Source: Propionibacteriaceae bacterium UBA7704 (GTDB lineage: Bacteria; Actinomycetota; Actinomycetes; Propionibacteriales; Propionibacteriaceae). From it: a stretch of DNA of 64,000 bases. Location of the stretch: assembly GCA_002482525.1 (NCBI GenBank), contig DLGC01000010.1, positions 151,793 to 215,792 on the forward strand. The letters run 5' to 3'. The notes below the pieces were generated by a model, which saw nothing but the letters and a program-made list of their open reading frames with translations, was not told the DNA's origin and made no database searches. This document shows, one piece after another, positions 17,000-26,066 of this stretch (position 1 is the stretch's first letter; the number at the start of each line of letters is the position of its first letter). The position numbers and the translations under genes are program-made.

Positions 17000-17958
17000 G
17001 CCCGGCGAGCCGACCAGGCTGAGGCCACCATCTCGTCGATGGTATGACGCATCCGCCAATCCAGATCGGCGGCTGCCGCATGACCATCGGCCACGATCCG
17101 GGCCGGGTCCCCGGCCCGCCGCGGCGCAACCTCGGCAGTGAAGTCGATACCGGTCACCCGCGCCATCGCGTCCATGATCTGACGCACACTCAAACCCTCG
17201 CCGCTGCCGAGGTTGTAGGCCGGGCGCAGCGGGGTCGCGTTTGACAGCGCCGCAGCGGCGGCGACATGGGAGATCGCAAGATCACCGACATGGATGTAGT
17301 CACGCACGCAGGTGCCGTCCGGGGTCGGATAGTCGGTTCCGTAGATTCGGGGCGTCTTGTGGTCCAGGAGGGCTTCGATCACCAACGGGAAGAGATTGTG
17401 GGGACTGGCGTCGTAGACATCATCGGTCGCCGAGCCCACGACATTGAAGTAGCGCAGACTGACCGCCCGGAAACTGCCCGTGGCGCGTGCAACATCATTG
17501 ATGAGCCACTCGGCGGCCAGCTTCGATTCGCCGTAGGGAGACTCGGGATGCTGGGGAGAATCCTCGGTGACGACATCATCGGTGGGCGTGCCAAAGACCG
17601 CAGCGGAGGAGGAGAAGACCATCAGGGGTACCCCGGCCTGCTCCATGGCGGTCAGTACCGAGGCAGTACCGGTCACATTCTGGGTAAAGGTGTGCACCGG
17701 GCGCTGAACCGAAACCCCGGCGTATTTGTACGCGGCGACATGGATCACCCCCGCGCAGTCATACTCACGCAGCGTCTGCGTCAGGCGCTCGGTGTTGAGA
17801 ATCGTCTCGTTCACCAGCGGTACCTCAGCGGGCACGAAATTCGGCCTTCCCGAGGAGAGATCGTCGAAGGCAACGGCTCCATAGCCGTTCGCTGTCAAGG
17901 CCCTCAGAACATGAGCTCCGATGTACCCGGCGCCACCTGTCACTAACCATGTCGTCAC
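16993..17958 (-). CDS. galE: UDP-glucose 4-epimerase
   Basis: A 321-residue short-chain dehydrogenase-type epimerase. The N-terminus has the NAD-binding motif VTGGAGYIGAH; the catalytic motif is SPYGESKLAAE (Tyr and Lys four apart) near residue 140, with Ser in SSSAAVFG near 115. It also shows the C-terminal GSGEGLSVRQI feature. It interconverts UDP-glucose and UDP-galactose, feeding galactose use and sugar nucleotides for wall polymers. The start is GTG with no Shine-Dalgarno; TAGACT lies eight bases upstream, consistent with a near-leaderless message. It is divergent from ppgK across a 58-base promoter region. Confidence 0.94.
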   Translation of the reverse strand: MTTWLVTGGAGYIGAHVLRALTANGYGAVAFDDLSSGRPNFVPAEVPLVNETILNTERLTQTLREYDCAGVIHVAAYKYAGVSVQRPVHTFTQNVTGTASVLTAMEQAGVPLMVFSSSAAVFGTPTDDVVTEDSPQHPESPYGESKLAAEWLINDVARATGSFRAVSLRYFNVVGSATDDVYDASPHNLFPLVIEALLDHKTPRIYGTDYPTPDGTCVRDYIHVGDLAISHVAAAAALSNATPLRPAYNLGSGEGLSVRQIMDAMARVTGIDFTAEVAPRRAGDPARIVADGHAAAADLDWRMRHTIDEMVASAWSARRAH

Positions 17959-18016
17959 AATTGGGGAGTCTACGGCACTCGCTATCAGCCAACGTGGGGA
18001 TCGCTAGGGTTGAGCT

Positions 18017-18772
18017 ATGCACAACACACCTGCCCTGGGCATTGATATCGGAGGCTCGGGCATCAAGGGCGCCCTCGTCGACACAGCCGTCGGCGACTTC
18101 AGCACTGATCGCATCCGCATTCCCACTCCAGCCAAGTCCACACCGAAGAACATCGCCGAGGTCGTGTCCGACATCGTCGGCTCCTTCGCCGCCGAACTCG
18201 GCGACGGGCCCATCGGCATCACCATCCCTGCGGTCGTCACCCATGGGATCACCCGCTCGGCGGCCAACATCGACCCCTCGTGGGTGGACGCACCGGCCGC
18301 CGACGTCTTTTCCGAACACCTGGGACGCAGCGTCATGGTCGTCAACGATGCCGATGCCGCCGGCATTGCCGAGGTGCGTTTCGGCGCCGCCGCCGGCGAG
18401 CAGGGCGTGGTGCTGGTGACCACTCTCGGCACCGGGATCGGATCGGCGCTGATCTACCGAGGCATCCTGGTGCCCAACACCGAATTGGGCCACCTGGAGA
18501 TCGACGGCAAGGACGCCGAGAAGCGCGCCGCAGCCTCGGTCAAAGCCGCCGAAAAGCTGTCCTACGCCCGCTACATTCCCCGGCTGCAGCGCTACTACGA
18601 GACATTGGAGAAGCTGTTCTCCCCGGACCTGTTCGTGGTCGGCGGCGGCGTGTCGAAGGACTCCCACAAGTTCCTTCCCCAGCTCAAGCTGCGGGCCCCG
18701 ATCGTTCCGGCCACGCTGCGCAATCGTGCCGGCATCATCGGAGCAGCACTGCTTGCCGCCGAAGAGAACTGA
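18017..18772 (+). CDS. ppgK: Polyphosphate glucokinase
   Basis: A 251-residue ROK-family sugar kinase. It has the phosphate-binding start LGIDIGGSGIKGALVD, the conserved TPAKSTPKN segment found in polyphosphate glucokinases, the catalytic Asp in NDADAAG (residues about 113-119), and GTGIGSAL. It lacks the ROK zinc-binding Cys cluster, again as in PpgK. It phosphorylates glucose to glucose-6-phosphate using inorganic polyphosphate (or ATP). TAGGGT six bases before the ATG marks a leaderless promoter. With pgi, the double phosphofructokinase and galE in this window it forms the top of glycolysis. Confidence 0.94.
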   Translation: MHNTPALGIDIGGSGIKGALVDTAVGDFSTDRIRIPTPAKSTPKNIAEVVSDIVGSFAAELGDGPIGITIPAVVTHGITRSAANIDPSWVDAPAADVFSEHLGRSVMVVNDADAAGIAEVRFGAAAGEQGVVLVTTLGTGIGSALIYRGILVPNTELGHLEIDGKDAEKRAAASVKAAEKLSYARYIPRLQRYYETLEKLFSPDLFVVGGGVSKDSHKFLPQLKLRAPIVPATLRNRAGIIGAALLAAEEN

Positions 18773-18900
18773 CCGCGCTGCTTCGCGTCCCAGGCGTGAG
18801 ACCCTTTCCCCTCGCTGCCTCTGTCCGGGTCTTGGCCAGTCCTAGACTGAGGTAACGATCTCCGACCAGCATCGGCGCTGGCCCACTACGGGGAGTGAAG

Positions 18901-20607
18901 ATGACCGACTTAGCCACGATTCTGGTGAATCGTCACATGATCGATGCGGCGACGCTCGCACCGTTCGCCCAGAAGTACAGCGGACGCGAATTGCGCCGGG
19001 CGTTGTTGGACAACCGTCTGGTCAGTGAGGACGACTTGGCCAAGGCGCTTGCCGAGTTGGCAGGCCGCGAATACCTGGATCTGAATGCCACCCAGCCCGA
19101 CCCGGTGGCGATGGCCCTGGTACCGGTGGCGTTGTGTCGCAAGTACCGGTTGATTCCGATCCGGGTGGTCGACGGCGTGTCGCCTCGAACCGCCTCCGAT
19201 GATGCCAATAACCGCTCCAAGACCCTGCTGGTCGGAATGCGCGACCCCTTTGACATCCAGGCGATCGACGAAATCAGCAGCCACACCGACATGCTCGTGG
19301 AACCGGTCGTCGTGACCCGCAGCGCCATGCAGCACGCCTTCGAGGTGTACCTGCGTTCGGACGATGAACTCAACAAGATCTCCGCGGCAATGCTGCAAGA
19401 CGCCGCGGTCACCGCCGATCCGAGCGACTCCTTGGAGTCGCAGGCGGCCAATGCTCCGGTCGTGCGCTTCGTCAATCTGCTGATCTCGCAGGCCATCGAT
19501 GACCGCGCCAGCGACATCCATGTCGAACCCGGCCAACTCGACCTCACCGTCCGGTTCCGGATCGATGGCGTACTCCATGAGATGCAGCGCGCCGACCGCG
19601 GCATTCAGGACGGCATCATTTCGCGGCTGAAGATCATGGCCAACATCGACATCGCTGATCGCCGTCGCCCGCAGGACGGCCGCATCAGCTTCCACCATCG
19701 TGATCGCACGGTGGATCTACGGGTAGCGACCATCCCCACTGTGTGGGGCGAGAAGGTGGTGATGCGCATCCTGGATCAGAACTCCGCAGCGGTGAGCATG
19801 GAATCACTGGCCATGGCACCGGACAACAAGGAGCGATTCCAGAAGGCCATCACCCGACCCCACGGCATGGTGTTGTTGACCGGTCCGACCGGATCAGGCA
19901 AGTCCACCAGCCTGCACGCCGCCCTGGCAGCCATCTCCAACAGCCGCATCAATGTGATCACCATCGAGGACCCGGTGGAGTACCGGATCCCCGGTACCAA
20001 CCAGATCCAGGTGAATCACCGAGCCGGTCTTACCTTCGCTTCGTCGCTGCGCGCCTCGCTGCGCTGCGACCCCGACGTGATCCTCGTCGGCGAGATCCGC
20101 GACTCCGAAACCGCCGTCACCTCGATCGAAGCCGCTCTCACCGGCCACTTGGTCTTCTCCACCTTGCATACCAATGACGCCCCCAGTGCGGTAACCCGCC
20201 TGATCGAGATCGGGGCCGAGCCCTATCTGGTGGGTTCGGCACTGACCCTCGCGGTGGCGCAACGGTTGGCGCGTCAACTGTGCCGCAACTGTCGTCAGCC
20301 GCTGACTCCCGACGAAGCGGCACTGCGCGCGATCGGTTTCCCCCTCGATGGCGCCGAACCGCCGCAGCTGTACCGGGCGGTCGGGTGTGCCACCTGCGCC
20401 GGCACCGGCTACCGCGGACGCCTGGCGCTCCACGAAGTGATGGAGCTCACCGAATCAGTGACGCAACTGGCGGTCCGCAATGCCCCGACCTCGGAGATCC
20501 GCGCGGTGGCACTGGCCGACGGCATGGTGCCGCTACGTCAGGATGGCTTCGCCAAGGCGCGCCGTGGTCTGACCACGATCGAAGAGGTACTCCGCGTCAC
20601 CGTGTGA
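18901..20607 (+). CDS. pilB: Type IV pilus assembly ATPase
   Basis: A 568-residue GspE/PilB ATPase. The N-terminus (1-160) is an MshEN-type domain. The motor follows with Walker A TGPTGSGKSTS, Asp box (ITIEDPVEYRIPG), Walker B (DPDVILVGEIRD) and His box (HLVFSTLHTND). Two CxxC pairs near residue 465-500 (CRNC, CATC) form the zinc site typical of PilB. GGGGAG five bases upstream fixes the ATG at 18901. It powers pilus extension. It stands alone on the plus strand and converges on pilC, 18 bases apart, whereas all other pilus genes are on the minus strand. Confidence 0.95.
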   Translation: MTDLATILVNRHMIDAATLAPFAQKYSGRELRRALLDNRLVSEDDLAKALAELAGREYLDLNATQPDPVAMALVPVALCRKYRLIPIRVVDGVSPRTASDDANNRSKTLLVGMRDPFDIQAIDEISSHTDMLVEPVVVTRSAMQHAFEVYLRSDDELNKISAAMLQDAAVTADPSDSLESQAANAPVVRFVNLLISQAIDDRASDIHVEPGQLDLTVRFRIDGVLHEMQRADRGIQDGIISRLKIMANIDIADRRRPQDGRISFHHRDRTVDLRVATIPTVWGEKVVMRILDQNSAAVSMESLAMAPDNKERFQKAITRPHGMVLLTGPTGSGKSTSLHAALAAISNSRINVITIEDPVEYRIPGTNQIQVNHRAGLTFASSLRASLRCDPDVILVGEIRDSETAVTSIEAALTGHLVFSTLHTNDAPSAVTRLIEIGAEPYLVGSALTLAVAQRLARQLCRNCRQPLTPDEAALRAIGFPLDGAEPPQLYRAVGCATCAGTGYRGRLALHEVMELTESVTQLAVRNAPTSEIRAVALADGMVPLRQDGFAKARRGLTTIEEVLRVTV

Positions 20608-20621
20608 CGGGGAGTACCCCG
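20608..20621. terminator. Short hairpin between pilB and pilC
   Basis: A 5-bp G/C stem with a 4-base loop fills most of the 18 bases between the two convergent stops. It could serve both genes, but it is short and has no T-tract. Confidence 0.3.
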
Positions 20622-20625
20622 CTGA

Positions 20626-21861
20626 TCATTGAGCGGCCAGTTGCGAGTACAGCCCGAAGATCGGCAAGTACAGCGAGAGCACCATTGAGCCGATCATGAT
20701 GCCGACGGTCACGATCAGGATCGGTTCCAACACGCTCGCCAATTGGTCGGTGGCGGACTTCACGTCGGCCTCGTACATCTCGGCGACCTTGGTGAGCATC
20801 TGGGGCAGGGTGCCTGATTCCTCGCCGACGGCCACCATCTGTGCCACCAACGGCGGGCACACCATGGACCGCGACATCGGCGCGGCCATCGACTCGCCGT
20901 CACGCACCGCGATCTGAATCTGTGCGATCGACTGCTCCATGGCCCAGTTGTTGGAGGTCGACTCCACCGAACTCAGCGCGTGCAGCAGCGGCACCCCTGC
21001 GTTGAGCATCATGGCGAGGTTCCGCGTGAAGCGGGCAACCGCCGTCTTGCGGGCGATCCGTCCGAAGATCGGGATCCGCAGCACCAGCGGGCCGGTGATC
21101 CTGCGTACCTTCTCCGTGCGGTGATTCCGCATCCACCAGATCCAGGCTGTCGTGGCGAGCACGAGCATCGTCGGCAGAATCCAGACCATGTTGTGTGAGG
21201 TGATCACCAACAGTTTGGTGGGCAGCGGCAGTTCCCCTCCCATGGAGGCGAACATCGATTCGAAGATGGGCACGATGAACGTGATCATGCCGACCACGGC
21301 CAGCATGGCGATGATGAGCACGACCAGCGGGTAGGTGGAGGCGGCCCTCAGTTTGTCTTGCAGTTCGACATCGGCGCGGTACGTGTCGGCCACCATCTTG
21401 AGCGAATCGCCCAGGAAACCGCCGGCCTCGCCGACCCGGATCAGGTTGACCATCAGGGGCGGGAAGGCCGCAGGTTGCTTAGCCAGCGCAGCCGAGAAGC
21501 TCAGCCCGGTTTCCACGTCGTGCTGCACCGCCACCAAAGCGGCGCGCAACGGCGCGTCGTCGGTCTGGTCGACCAGCACCCGGACCGAACGCATCAACGG
21601 CAGCCCGGCATTGATCAGGCTCGAGAGCTGGTCGGCGAACAACGCCAGTGGCTTCATCCGCACTCGGCGACGTCCGCCGATGCGGATCTCGCGATGCAAC
21701 CCGGAGGTCACTGCCGGGCGGATATCGAGAGGCACCAGGCCCTGGGCGTGCAGCTTGTCGATGACGGCTGCTTCGTCCGACGCCTCAAGGGTGCCGCGAA
21801 TCACATCATGGCTCGCGGCATTCACTGCCCGGAAGCTGAACGAATCGACCGTGGTGGTCAT
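20626..21861 (-). CDS. pilC: Type IV pilus inner-membrane platform protein
   Basis: A 411-residue type II secretion F/PilC protein. It has two repeated cytoplasmic domains with the conserved TRQLSSLI-like start (here FADQLSSLINAGLPL) and VARFTRNLAMMLNAGVPLL in the second, and three membrane helices at about residues 170-190, 220-240 and 380-400. It anchors the assembly motors PilB and PilT to the pilus base. AAGGAG five bases before the ATG at 21861 sets the start; the GTG two codons earlier overlaps that site. It follows pilT directly as the last gene of the minus-strand pilus array. Confidence 0.93.
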   Translation of the reverse strand: MTTTVDSFSFRAVNAASHDVIRGTLEASDEAAVIDKLHAQGLVPLDIRPAVTSGLHREIRIGGRRRVRMKPLALFADQLSSLINAGLPLMRSVRVLVDQTDDAPLRAALVAVQHDVETGLSFSAALAKQPAAFPPLMVNLIRVGEAGGFLGDSLKMVADTYRADVELQDKLRAASTYPLVVLIIAMLAVVGMITFIVPIFESMFASMGGELPLPTKLLVITSHNMVWILPTMLVLATTAWIWWMRNHRTEKVRRITGPLVLRIPIFGRIARKTAVARFTRNLAMMLNAGVPLLHALSSVESTSNNWAMEQSIAQIQIAVRDGESMAAPMSRSMVCPPLVAQMVAVGEESGTLPQMLTKVAEMYEADVKSATDQLASVLEPILIVTVGIMIGSMVLSLYLPIFGLYSQLAAQ

Positions 21862-21863
21862 GA

Positions 21864-23003
21864 TCACTCCTTCTCGAAGAAGCTGTCGGGGGCACGGTTA
21901 ATGCGAACCCCGGTCAATGCCTTGGGATCGCTGAGGTATTCGGCAGCCACACTGCGATCGACGACGCCTTCGGAGACCAGCCGCACCAGCGACTGATCGA
22001 AGGTGTGCATACCGGCGTCCGCTGAGGTCTGCATCACCGTCGAGAGCTGGTGAACCTGCCGTTCTCTGATCAGGTTCCCCACCGCCGGTGTGCGCACCAG
22101 CACTTCGCTGGCGAGTACTCGCCCTTTGCGGTCACATCGCGGCAGCAGCCGCTGGCTGATCACGCCGCGCAACGTCTCGCTGAGCTGGGTGCGCACCTGG
22201 TTCTGCTGGCTCGCCGGCATCGAGTCGATGACACGGTCAATGGAGTTCGCCGCCCCGTGGGTATGCAGGGTTCCCAAGACCAGATGTCCGGTCTCGGCTG
22301 CGGTGAGCGACATGGCCATCGATTCTTGGTCGCGCAACTCCCCGATCATTACGACATCGGGGTCCTGTCGCAGGGCGCCCCGCAACGCTCCGGCGAAGGA
22401 CGCTGCATCGGTGCCCACCTCGCGTTGATGGATCAACGCCGCCGAGCTGAAATGCCGGTATTCGATGGGATCCTCGACGGTGACGACATGGCAGCGCCGT
22501 CGCGTGTTGATCACCTCGATCATGGCAGCCAAAGTGGTGGACTTCCCCGAGCCGGCCGGCCCCGTGACCAGGACCAGGCCATGCGGTGCCAGGGCCAATC
22601 GCTCTGCGATCAGCGGCACACCCAGGCTTGCCATGTCCGGCAGTTGGCTGGGCACCAGCCGGAAAGCGGCTGCGAGCTGTCCGGACTGTCGAAAGACGTT
22701 GACCCGGAACCGCAAGTCCTCCGGGGTGGTGTAGGCGAGGTCCACCTCGCCGGATTCAGCGAACTCCGCCTGTCGACGGGGGTCCAGAATCGCCATCAGC
22801 GCGATCTCCAGAGCGTGCTGCTCGAGCGTCCCGGGGTTGCCGGGCAGTTCGGTCAACTCGCCGTGAACCCGAATCAAGGCGACACCTCCGGCCGACACAT
22901 GCAGGTCAGAGGCCTCGGCCTCGGCGACCGCTCGGAGCAGGGCGTGCAGCTGCTCCAATGGGGTTCGCCCATCGCTGTTGGCTACGATCCGCATGCTCGT
23001 CAT
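21864..23003 (-). CDS. pilT: Type IV pilus retraction ATPase
   Basis: A 379-residue PilT-type ATPase. It has Walker A TGPAGSGKSTT near residue 146, the Asp box VTVEDPIEYRH, Walker B QDPDVVMIGELRDQES, the AETGHLVLGTLHT His box and the C-terminal segment near residue 290-320. The N-terminus shows the PilT pattern EASDLHVSAG. It drives pilus retraction and, with PilB, supports twitching or DNA-uptake pili. It is on the same strand and only four bases downstream of the pilO gene. The presence of PilT argues that these pili are dynamic rather than static adhesins. Confidence 0.93.
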   Translation of the reverse strand: MTSMRIVANSDGRTPLEQLHALLRAVAEAEASDLHVSAGGVALIRVHGELTELPGNPGTLEQHALEIALMAILDPRRQAEFAESGEVDLAYTTPEDLRFRVNVFRQSGQLAAAFRLVPSQLPDMASLGVPLIAERLALAPHGLVLVTGPAGSGKSTTLAAMIEVINTRRRCHVVTVEDPIEYRHFSSAALIHQREVGTDAASFAGALRGALRQDPDVVMIGELRDQESMAMSLTAAETGHLVLGTLHTHGAANSIDRVIDSMPASQQNQVRTQLSETLRGVISQRLLPRCDRKGRVLASEVLVRTPAVGNLIRERQVHQLSTVMQTSADAGMHTFDQSLVRLVSEGVVDRSVAAEYLSDPKALTGVRINRAPDSFFEKE

Positions 23004-23007
23004 GGCG

Positions 23008-23616
23008 TCATTCCCGCTGCGAGAAGATGAGGGCGTCGATCGTGACGGTGTACCGCGAAGGATCGGTTGTCTGGGTGGTATCGACCTGCACGAACTGCAT
23101 CAGGCGGTAGCCCGTCCGCAAGCCATCCACGAACTCGGTGGCCTGGGTCGCGCTACCGGCTTCAGCCTCGATAGTCACTGGAATCTGAACCTGGATGGAG
23201 TCGGCATCGGCGGCCTTCGGCTTATTCGCCGGCTTGCCGTCGGTTCCGACACCGCCACCGCTGGGAGCAGCGAAGACCTGCGCGTCGCCGAACCCGATAG
23301 ACACGATCCGAGCCCCCGACGTGCTCGCCGCCGCTGAGGCCACGGCCGAAACGTCGCGAAGCTCCGCGTCGAACGGGATCTCGCGATGCAGCCGCGCCAC
23401 CTCGGCCTCAAGCGCATCCTTGTTCTTGGCCAGCTCGATCTGTTGATCAAGGTCGGCCTGCAGCTCGGCATTGGTCTGGGCGACCCCAGAAGCTTGTCGT
23501 GCGGCGCCGCTGGCCGCGCTGAACAGCGGCCAAGCCAGGGCACTGAATCCGAGAATCAGGATCAGGGCAATCGCCGCAGCGCCGATCAGATTGATCAGCC
23601 TTCTCGACATCTTCAT
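23008..23616 (-). CDS. pilO: PilO-like pilus alignment protein
   Basis: A protein of about 202 residues with one N-terminal membrane helix (residues about 12-32), a short coiled coil (ELQADLDQQIELAKNK), and a small alpha/beta domain, the PilO pattern. It probably pairs with PilN on the extracellular side of the membrane and links the platform to the cytoplasmic ring via PilM. Two possible starts overlap: GTG at 23619 and ATG at 23616. The ATG is preferred because GGAGG is six bases upstream. Position between pilN and pilT supports the assignment; sequence conservation in this family is low. Confidence 0.8.
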   Translation of the reverse strand: MKMSRRLINLIGAAAIALILILGFSALAWPLFSAASGAARQASGVAQTNAELQADLDQQIELAKNKDALEAEVARLHREIPFDAELRDVSAVASAAASTSGARIVSIGFGDAQVFAAPSGGGVGTDGKPANKPKAADADSIQVQIPVTIEAEAGSATQATEFVDGLRTGYRLMQFVQVDTTQTTDPSRYTVTIDALIFSQRE

Positions 23617-24269
23617 CACTTGCCTCCCGTCTCGTCGAAGCGCCCGGTGTAGCGGGTCTGATCGAAGCTCACCGTCGCCTCAAAGGTGTAGCCGCCGTTG
23701 TCCGCCACGCTCAGCGCACCTGCGTCGACGGACAACAGTCCGGGAAGGGTGCGCAGCTTGTTGATGGTCTCGGCCTGCGCCGCCGTCCGGTTGGACGAGA
23801 AGGTCAGCGTTCCCTGGAGCCCTACTTGGGCCTTGGCGTCAGCGCCGGCCTTCGGCGCCGCTCCCGGCGCCAACCGGAAGCCGGTCAACGTCACCTTGGT
23901 CGGCAACACCGCTTTGATCTCGTCGGCAAGCGCAGTCCAATCAATGTCATTGGCCCCGGCGACAGCCCGCATCTGGCTCAACTTGGCGGCATCGGAACTG
24001 AGGTGCGCCACATCGCGATACTGCTCCATCTGCGAATTCAAGGATGCCGCCGCCTCGTGCTGTCGGATCAGGTAGCCGGAGGCCTGAGCGGCCCAGCCGA
24101 ACGCGACTGCCGAGACAGAGCAGACCAACACCACCGCGACGAAGGCCGCACCGAACCAGCGCACGATCAGTTCTCTTCGCGACCGCCGCTGCATTTCGGC
24201 CGGTGGCAGCAGGTTGACCCGCGGTACCGTTCCGGCCTGCAGCGCTTGGTTTGTGATCTGGGTGGCCAT
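23616..24269 (-). CDS. pilN: PilN-like pilus alignment protein
   Basis: A 217-residue protein with the PilN hallmark near the N-terminus (PRVNLLPPAEMQRR, matching the NLLP motif that binds PilM), a membrane helix at about 35-58, and an extracellular ferredoxin-like domain with an ALADEIKAVLPTKVTLTGF helix-strand unit. GGAGG is six bases before the ATG at 24269; another ATG is one codon upstream. It overlaps both neighbours by a base or a few bases, so translation of pilM-pilN-pilO is coupled. Confidence 0.85.
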   Translation of the reverse strand: MATQITNQALQAGTVPRVNLLPPAEMQRRSRRELIVRWFGAAFVAVVLVCSVSAVAFGWAAQASGYLIRQHEAAASLNSQMEQYRDVAHLSSDAAKLSQMRAVAGANDIDWTALADEIKAVLPTKVTLTGFRLAPGAAPKAGADAKAQVGLQGTLTFSSNRTAAQAETINKLRTLPGLLSVDAGALSVADNGGYTFEATVSFDQTRYTGRFDETGGK

Positions 24270-25243
24270 CATCGCCCTCCGTCCAGCATGATTCCCAGCG
24301 CGCCCATGAGGCTGCTGGGAAGATCGGCGTCAGCAAGGTTCGACCCGACCGCGATCACATCTCGCGGCAGGACCGTACGGGTCTCGATCTGGAGTGCTTC
24401 GGCCAACGGCTCAGCCAACTCCGGTGCCAACGGCCCGGTGAGCAACAACTCGCGGGGGTCGAGACGGTCGTCCTGACCTCGACAAAACCTCAGGGTTTCG
24501 CTCAGTCGACCGATGACCTCCGCCGCGGCGGATTCCGGTCCGTCCACCAGGCTCGGCATCGATCGTCGTCCGCCGACCAGAAGCTCCGCGCCGTCGTCTC
24601 GGGCGCTTCGCTGCGAAGCGACATCCACCGCGATGACTCGGACGTAGCGAGGAATCCCATCGATGGCGATCACGAAACTGGTGGTGTGTTCACCGACGGC
24701 GACCATCGCGACCGGGCCGAAGCCCTCCGGAACGACGCGTCCGGCGACCCGCGCCAGCCCGAAGGGCAGAAAGTCGACGTTGTCGACGCGCAGCTTGGTC
24801 TTCGCCAGCGTGTTCAGGATGCTCTCTACGTTGTCGGCCGGGCCCGCCACCAGCAGGCCTTTTGCCTGGCTGCCGTCGACCTCGAGCGGGTAGAAGTCGA
24901 GCACGGCATCCTCAGGTGCCACCGGAATCAGGTCCTGAGCCTCATAGCGCAGTGCCTTGCTCAGTTCTTCGATGGGGAGGTTCGGCGCGGTGTAGTCGCG
25001 CACCAGAATCCTCCGGTTGACGAGTGCGACGACCACTTTGCGGGACTTGATGCGCGCCTGCGACCACAGCGTGGTCACTGCGGTTGCGACGGCGTCGGCG
25101 TCCAGCACATCGGAGTCTCGCGCGCTACCTGCCGGCAGTCGCACCTCGCCGGCGGCCACCAACTGCGGGTGACGCCCACTGGTCACCTCGACCGCCCGGA
25201 CGCTCTCCTCGGCGATCTCGATCCCTACCACGCTGCGTGCCAT
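24269..25243 (-). CDS. pilM: PilM-like actin-fold pilus assembly protein
   Basis: A 324-residue protein with the FtsA/PilM actin-like fold: the phosphate loop VVGIEIAEESVRAVEV at the start, the RDY segment at about 95, and AMVAVGEHTTSFVIAI near 190. It sits in the cytoplasm and binds the N-terminal NLLP motif of PilN. The ATG at 25243 has GAGGAGG upstream; an ATG 47 codons earlier would run into the peptidase gene and has no support. It heads the pilMNO group directly downstream of pilD. Confidence 0.88.
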   Translation of the reverse strand: MARSVVGIEIAEESVRAVEVTSGRHPQLVAAGEVRLPAGSARDSDVLDADAVATAVTTLWSQARIKSRKVVVALVNRRILVRDYTAPNLPIEELSKALRYEAQDLIPVAPEDAVLDFYPLEVDGSQAKGLLVAGPADNVESILNTLAKTKLRVDNVDFLPFGLARVAGRVVPEGFGPVAMVAVGEHTTSFVIAIDGIPRYVRVIAVDVASQRSARDDGAELLVGGRRSMPSLVDGPESAAAEVIGRLSETLRFCRGQDDRLDPRELLLTGPLAPELAEPLAEALQIETRTVLPRDVIAVGSNLADADLPSSLMGALGIMLDGGR

Positions 25244-25259
25244 GTGATCCTCCTCGATC

Positions 25260-26066
25260 TCACGCCAGTCCGAACACGGCCAGGTACTGCTGTGCCGCAC
25301 CATTGCCAAACAGAATTCCGATCCAGGTACCCACCAGCAGCCAGGGACCGAATGCGATGGCGCTGCCGCGGTTCGCCCGCCCAACAGCCATCATGACGAT
25401 GCCGAAAATCCCGCCAGCGACAAAGCCGGACAACCAGCCCACCGCCAGCGCCCCCCAGCCGAGCCATCCCAGAAAGAGACCCGCGACGGCAGCGAGTTTG
25501 ACGTCGCCGCCCCCCATGCCGTCGGGTCGGATGAAGCGAATCAGGAAATAGCAGGCGAACATGATTGCCATGCCGGCCAGGGCCCTGGGCAACGCCCAGG
25601 TGTCGGCGCCCAAAGGCCAGGCGATCACGAAAGCCAGCAATCCCACGCCCAGGCTCGGCCACACCACCGCGTCCGGCAGTCGCCGAGTGTCCAGATCGAT
25701 GAGCACCAACACCACACTGCTGGCTGCGAACCATGCATAGGCGATCCAGGCCGCTACGGCCACGGCACCGGAAAGCCCCATCAGCGGCAGGTACCCAGCG
25801 AGCGCAGCGAACAGCACCGCAGTGACGATCTCCACTGCCGGATAGCGGGCCGAGATCGGTGCCGAGCAGGACGCACACCGCGCCCGCAGGATCAGCCAAC
25901 TGATCACGGGAATGTTCTGCCACGGCCGAATCGGCGCAGCGCAGTGCGGGCACTGGCTGGGGCGAAGCAGCGAAATGCCAGCCGGCAGCCGGTAGGCGAC
26001 GACGTTGACGAAAGACCCGATCAGAAGGCCGAGAATGCCTGCGAGCAGTATCCACATCTGACTCAC
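25260..26066 (-). CDS. pilD: Prepilin peptidase
   Basis: A type IV prepilin peptidase/N-methyltransferase with about 7-8 membrane helices. After the first helix (GLLIGSFVNVVAYRLP) comes a cytoplasmic loop with CPHC and CASC, the zinc-binding cysteines of bifunctional PilD enzymes. Two catalytic Asp sites are visible: DLDTRRLPD near residue 150 and GGGDVKLAAVAG near 210. It cleaves and N-methylates PilA and the minor pilins encoded just upstream. The start is either GTG at 26066, which overlaps the upstream stop (GTGA) and is preceded by GAGAGG, or ATG at 26057. Confidence 0.93.
   Translation of the reverse strand: MSQMWILLAGILGLLIGSFVNVVAYRLPAGISLLRPSQCPHCAAPIRPWQNIPVISWLILRARCASCSAPISARYPAVEIVTAVLFAALAGYLPLMGLSGAVAVAAWIAYAWFAASSVVLVLIDLDTRRLPDAVVWPSLGVGLLAFVIAWPLGADTWALPRALAGMAIMFACYFLIRFIRPDGMGGGDVKLAAVAGLFLGWLGWGALAVGWLSGFVAGGIFGIVMMAVGRANRGSAIAFGPWLLVGTWIGILFGNGAAQQYLAVFGLA

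Noticed and set aside
22050..23030. A long plus-strand frame opposite pilT
   Set aside because: It is a shadow of pilT, whose ATPase motifs are intact on the minus strand.
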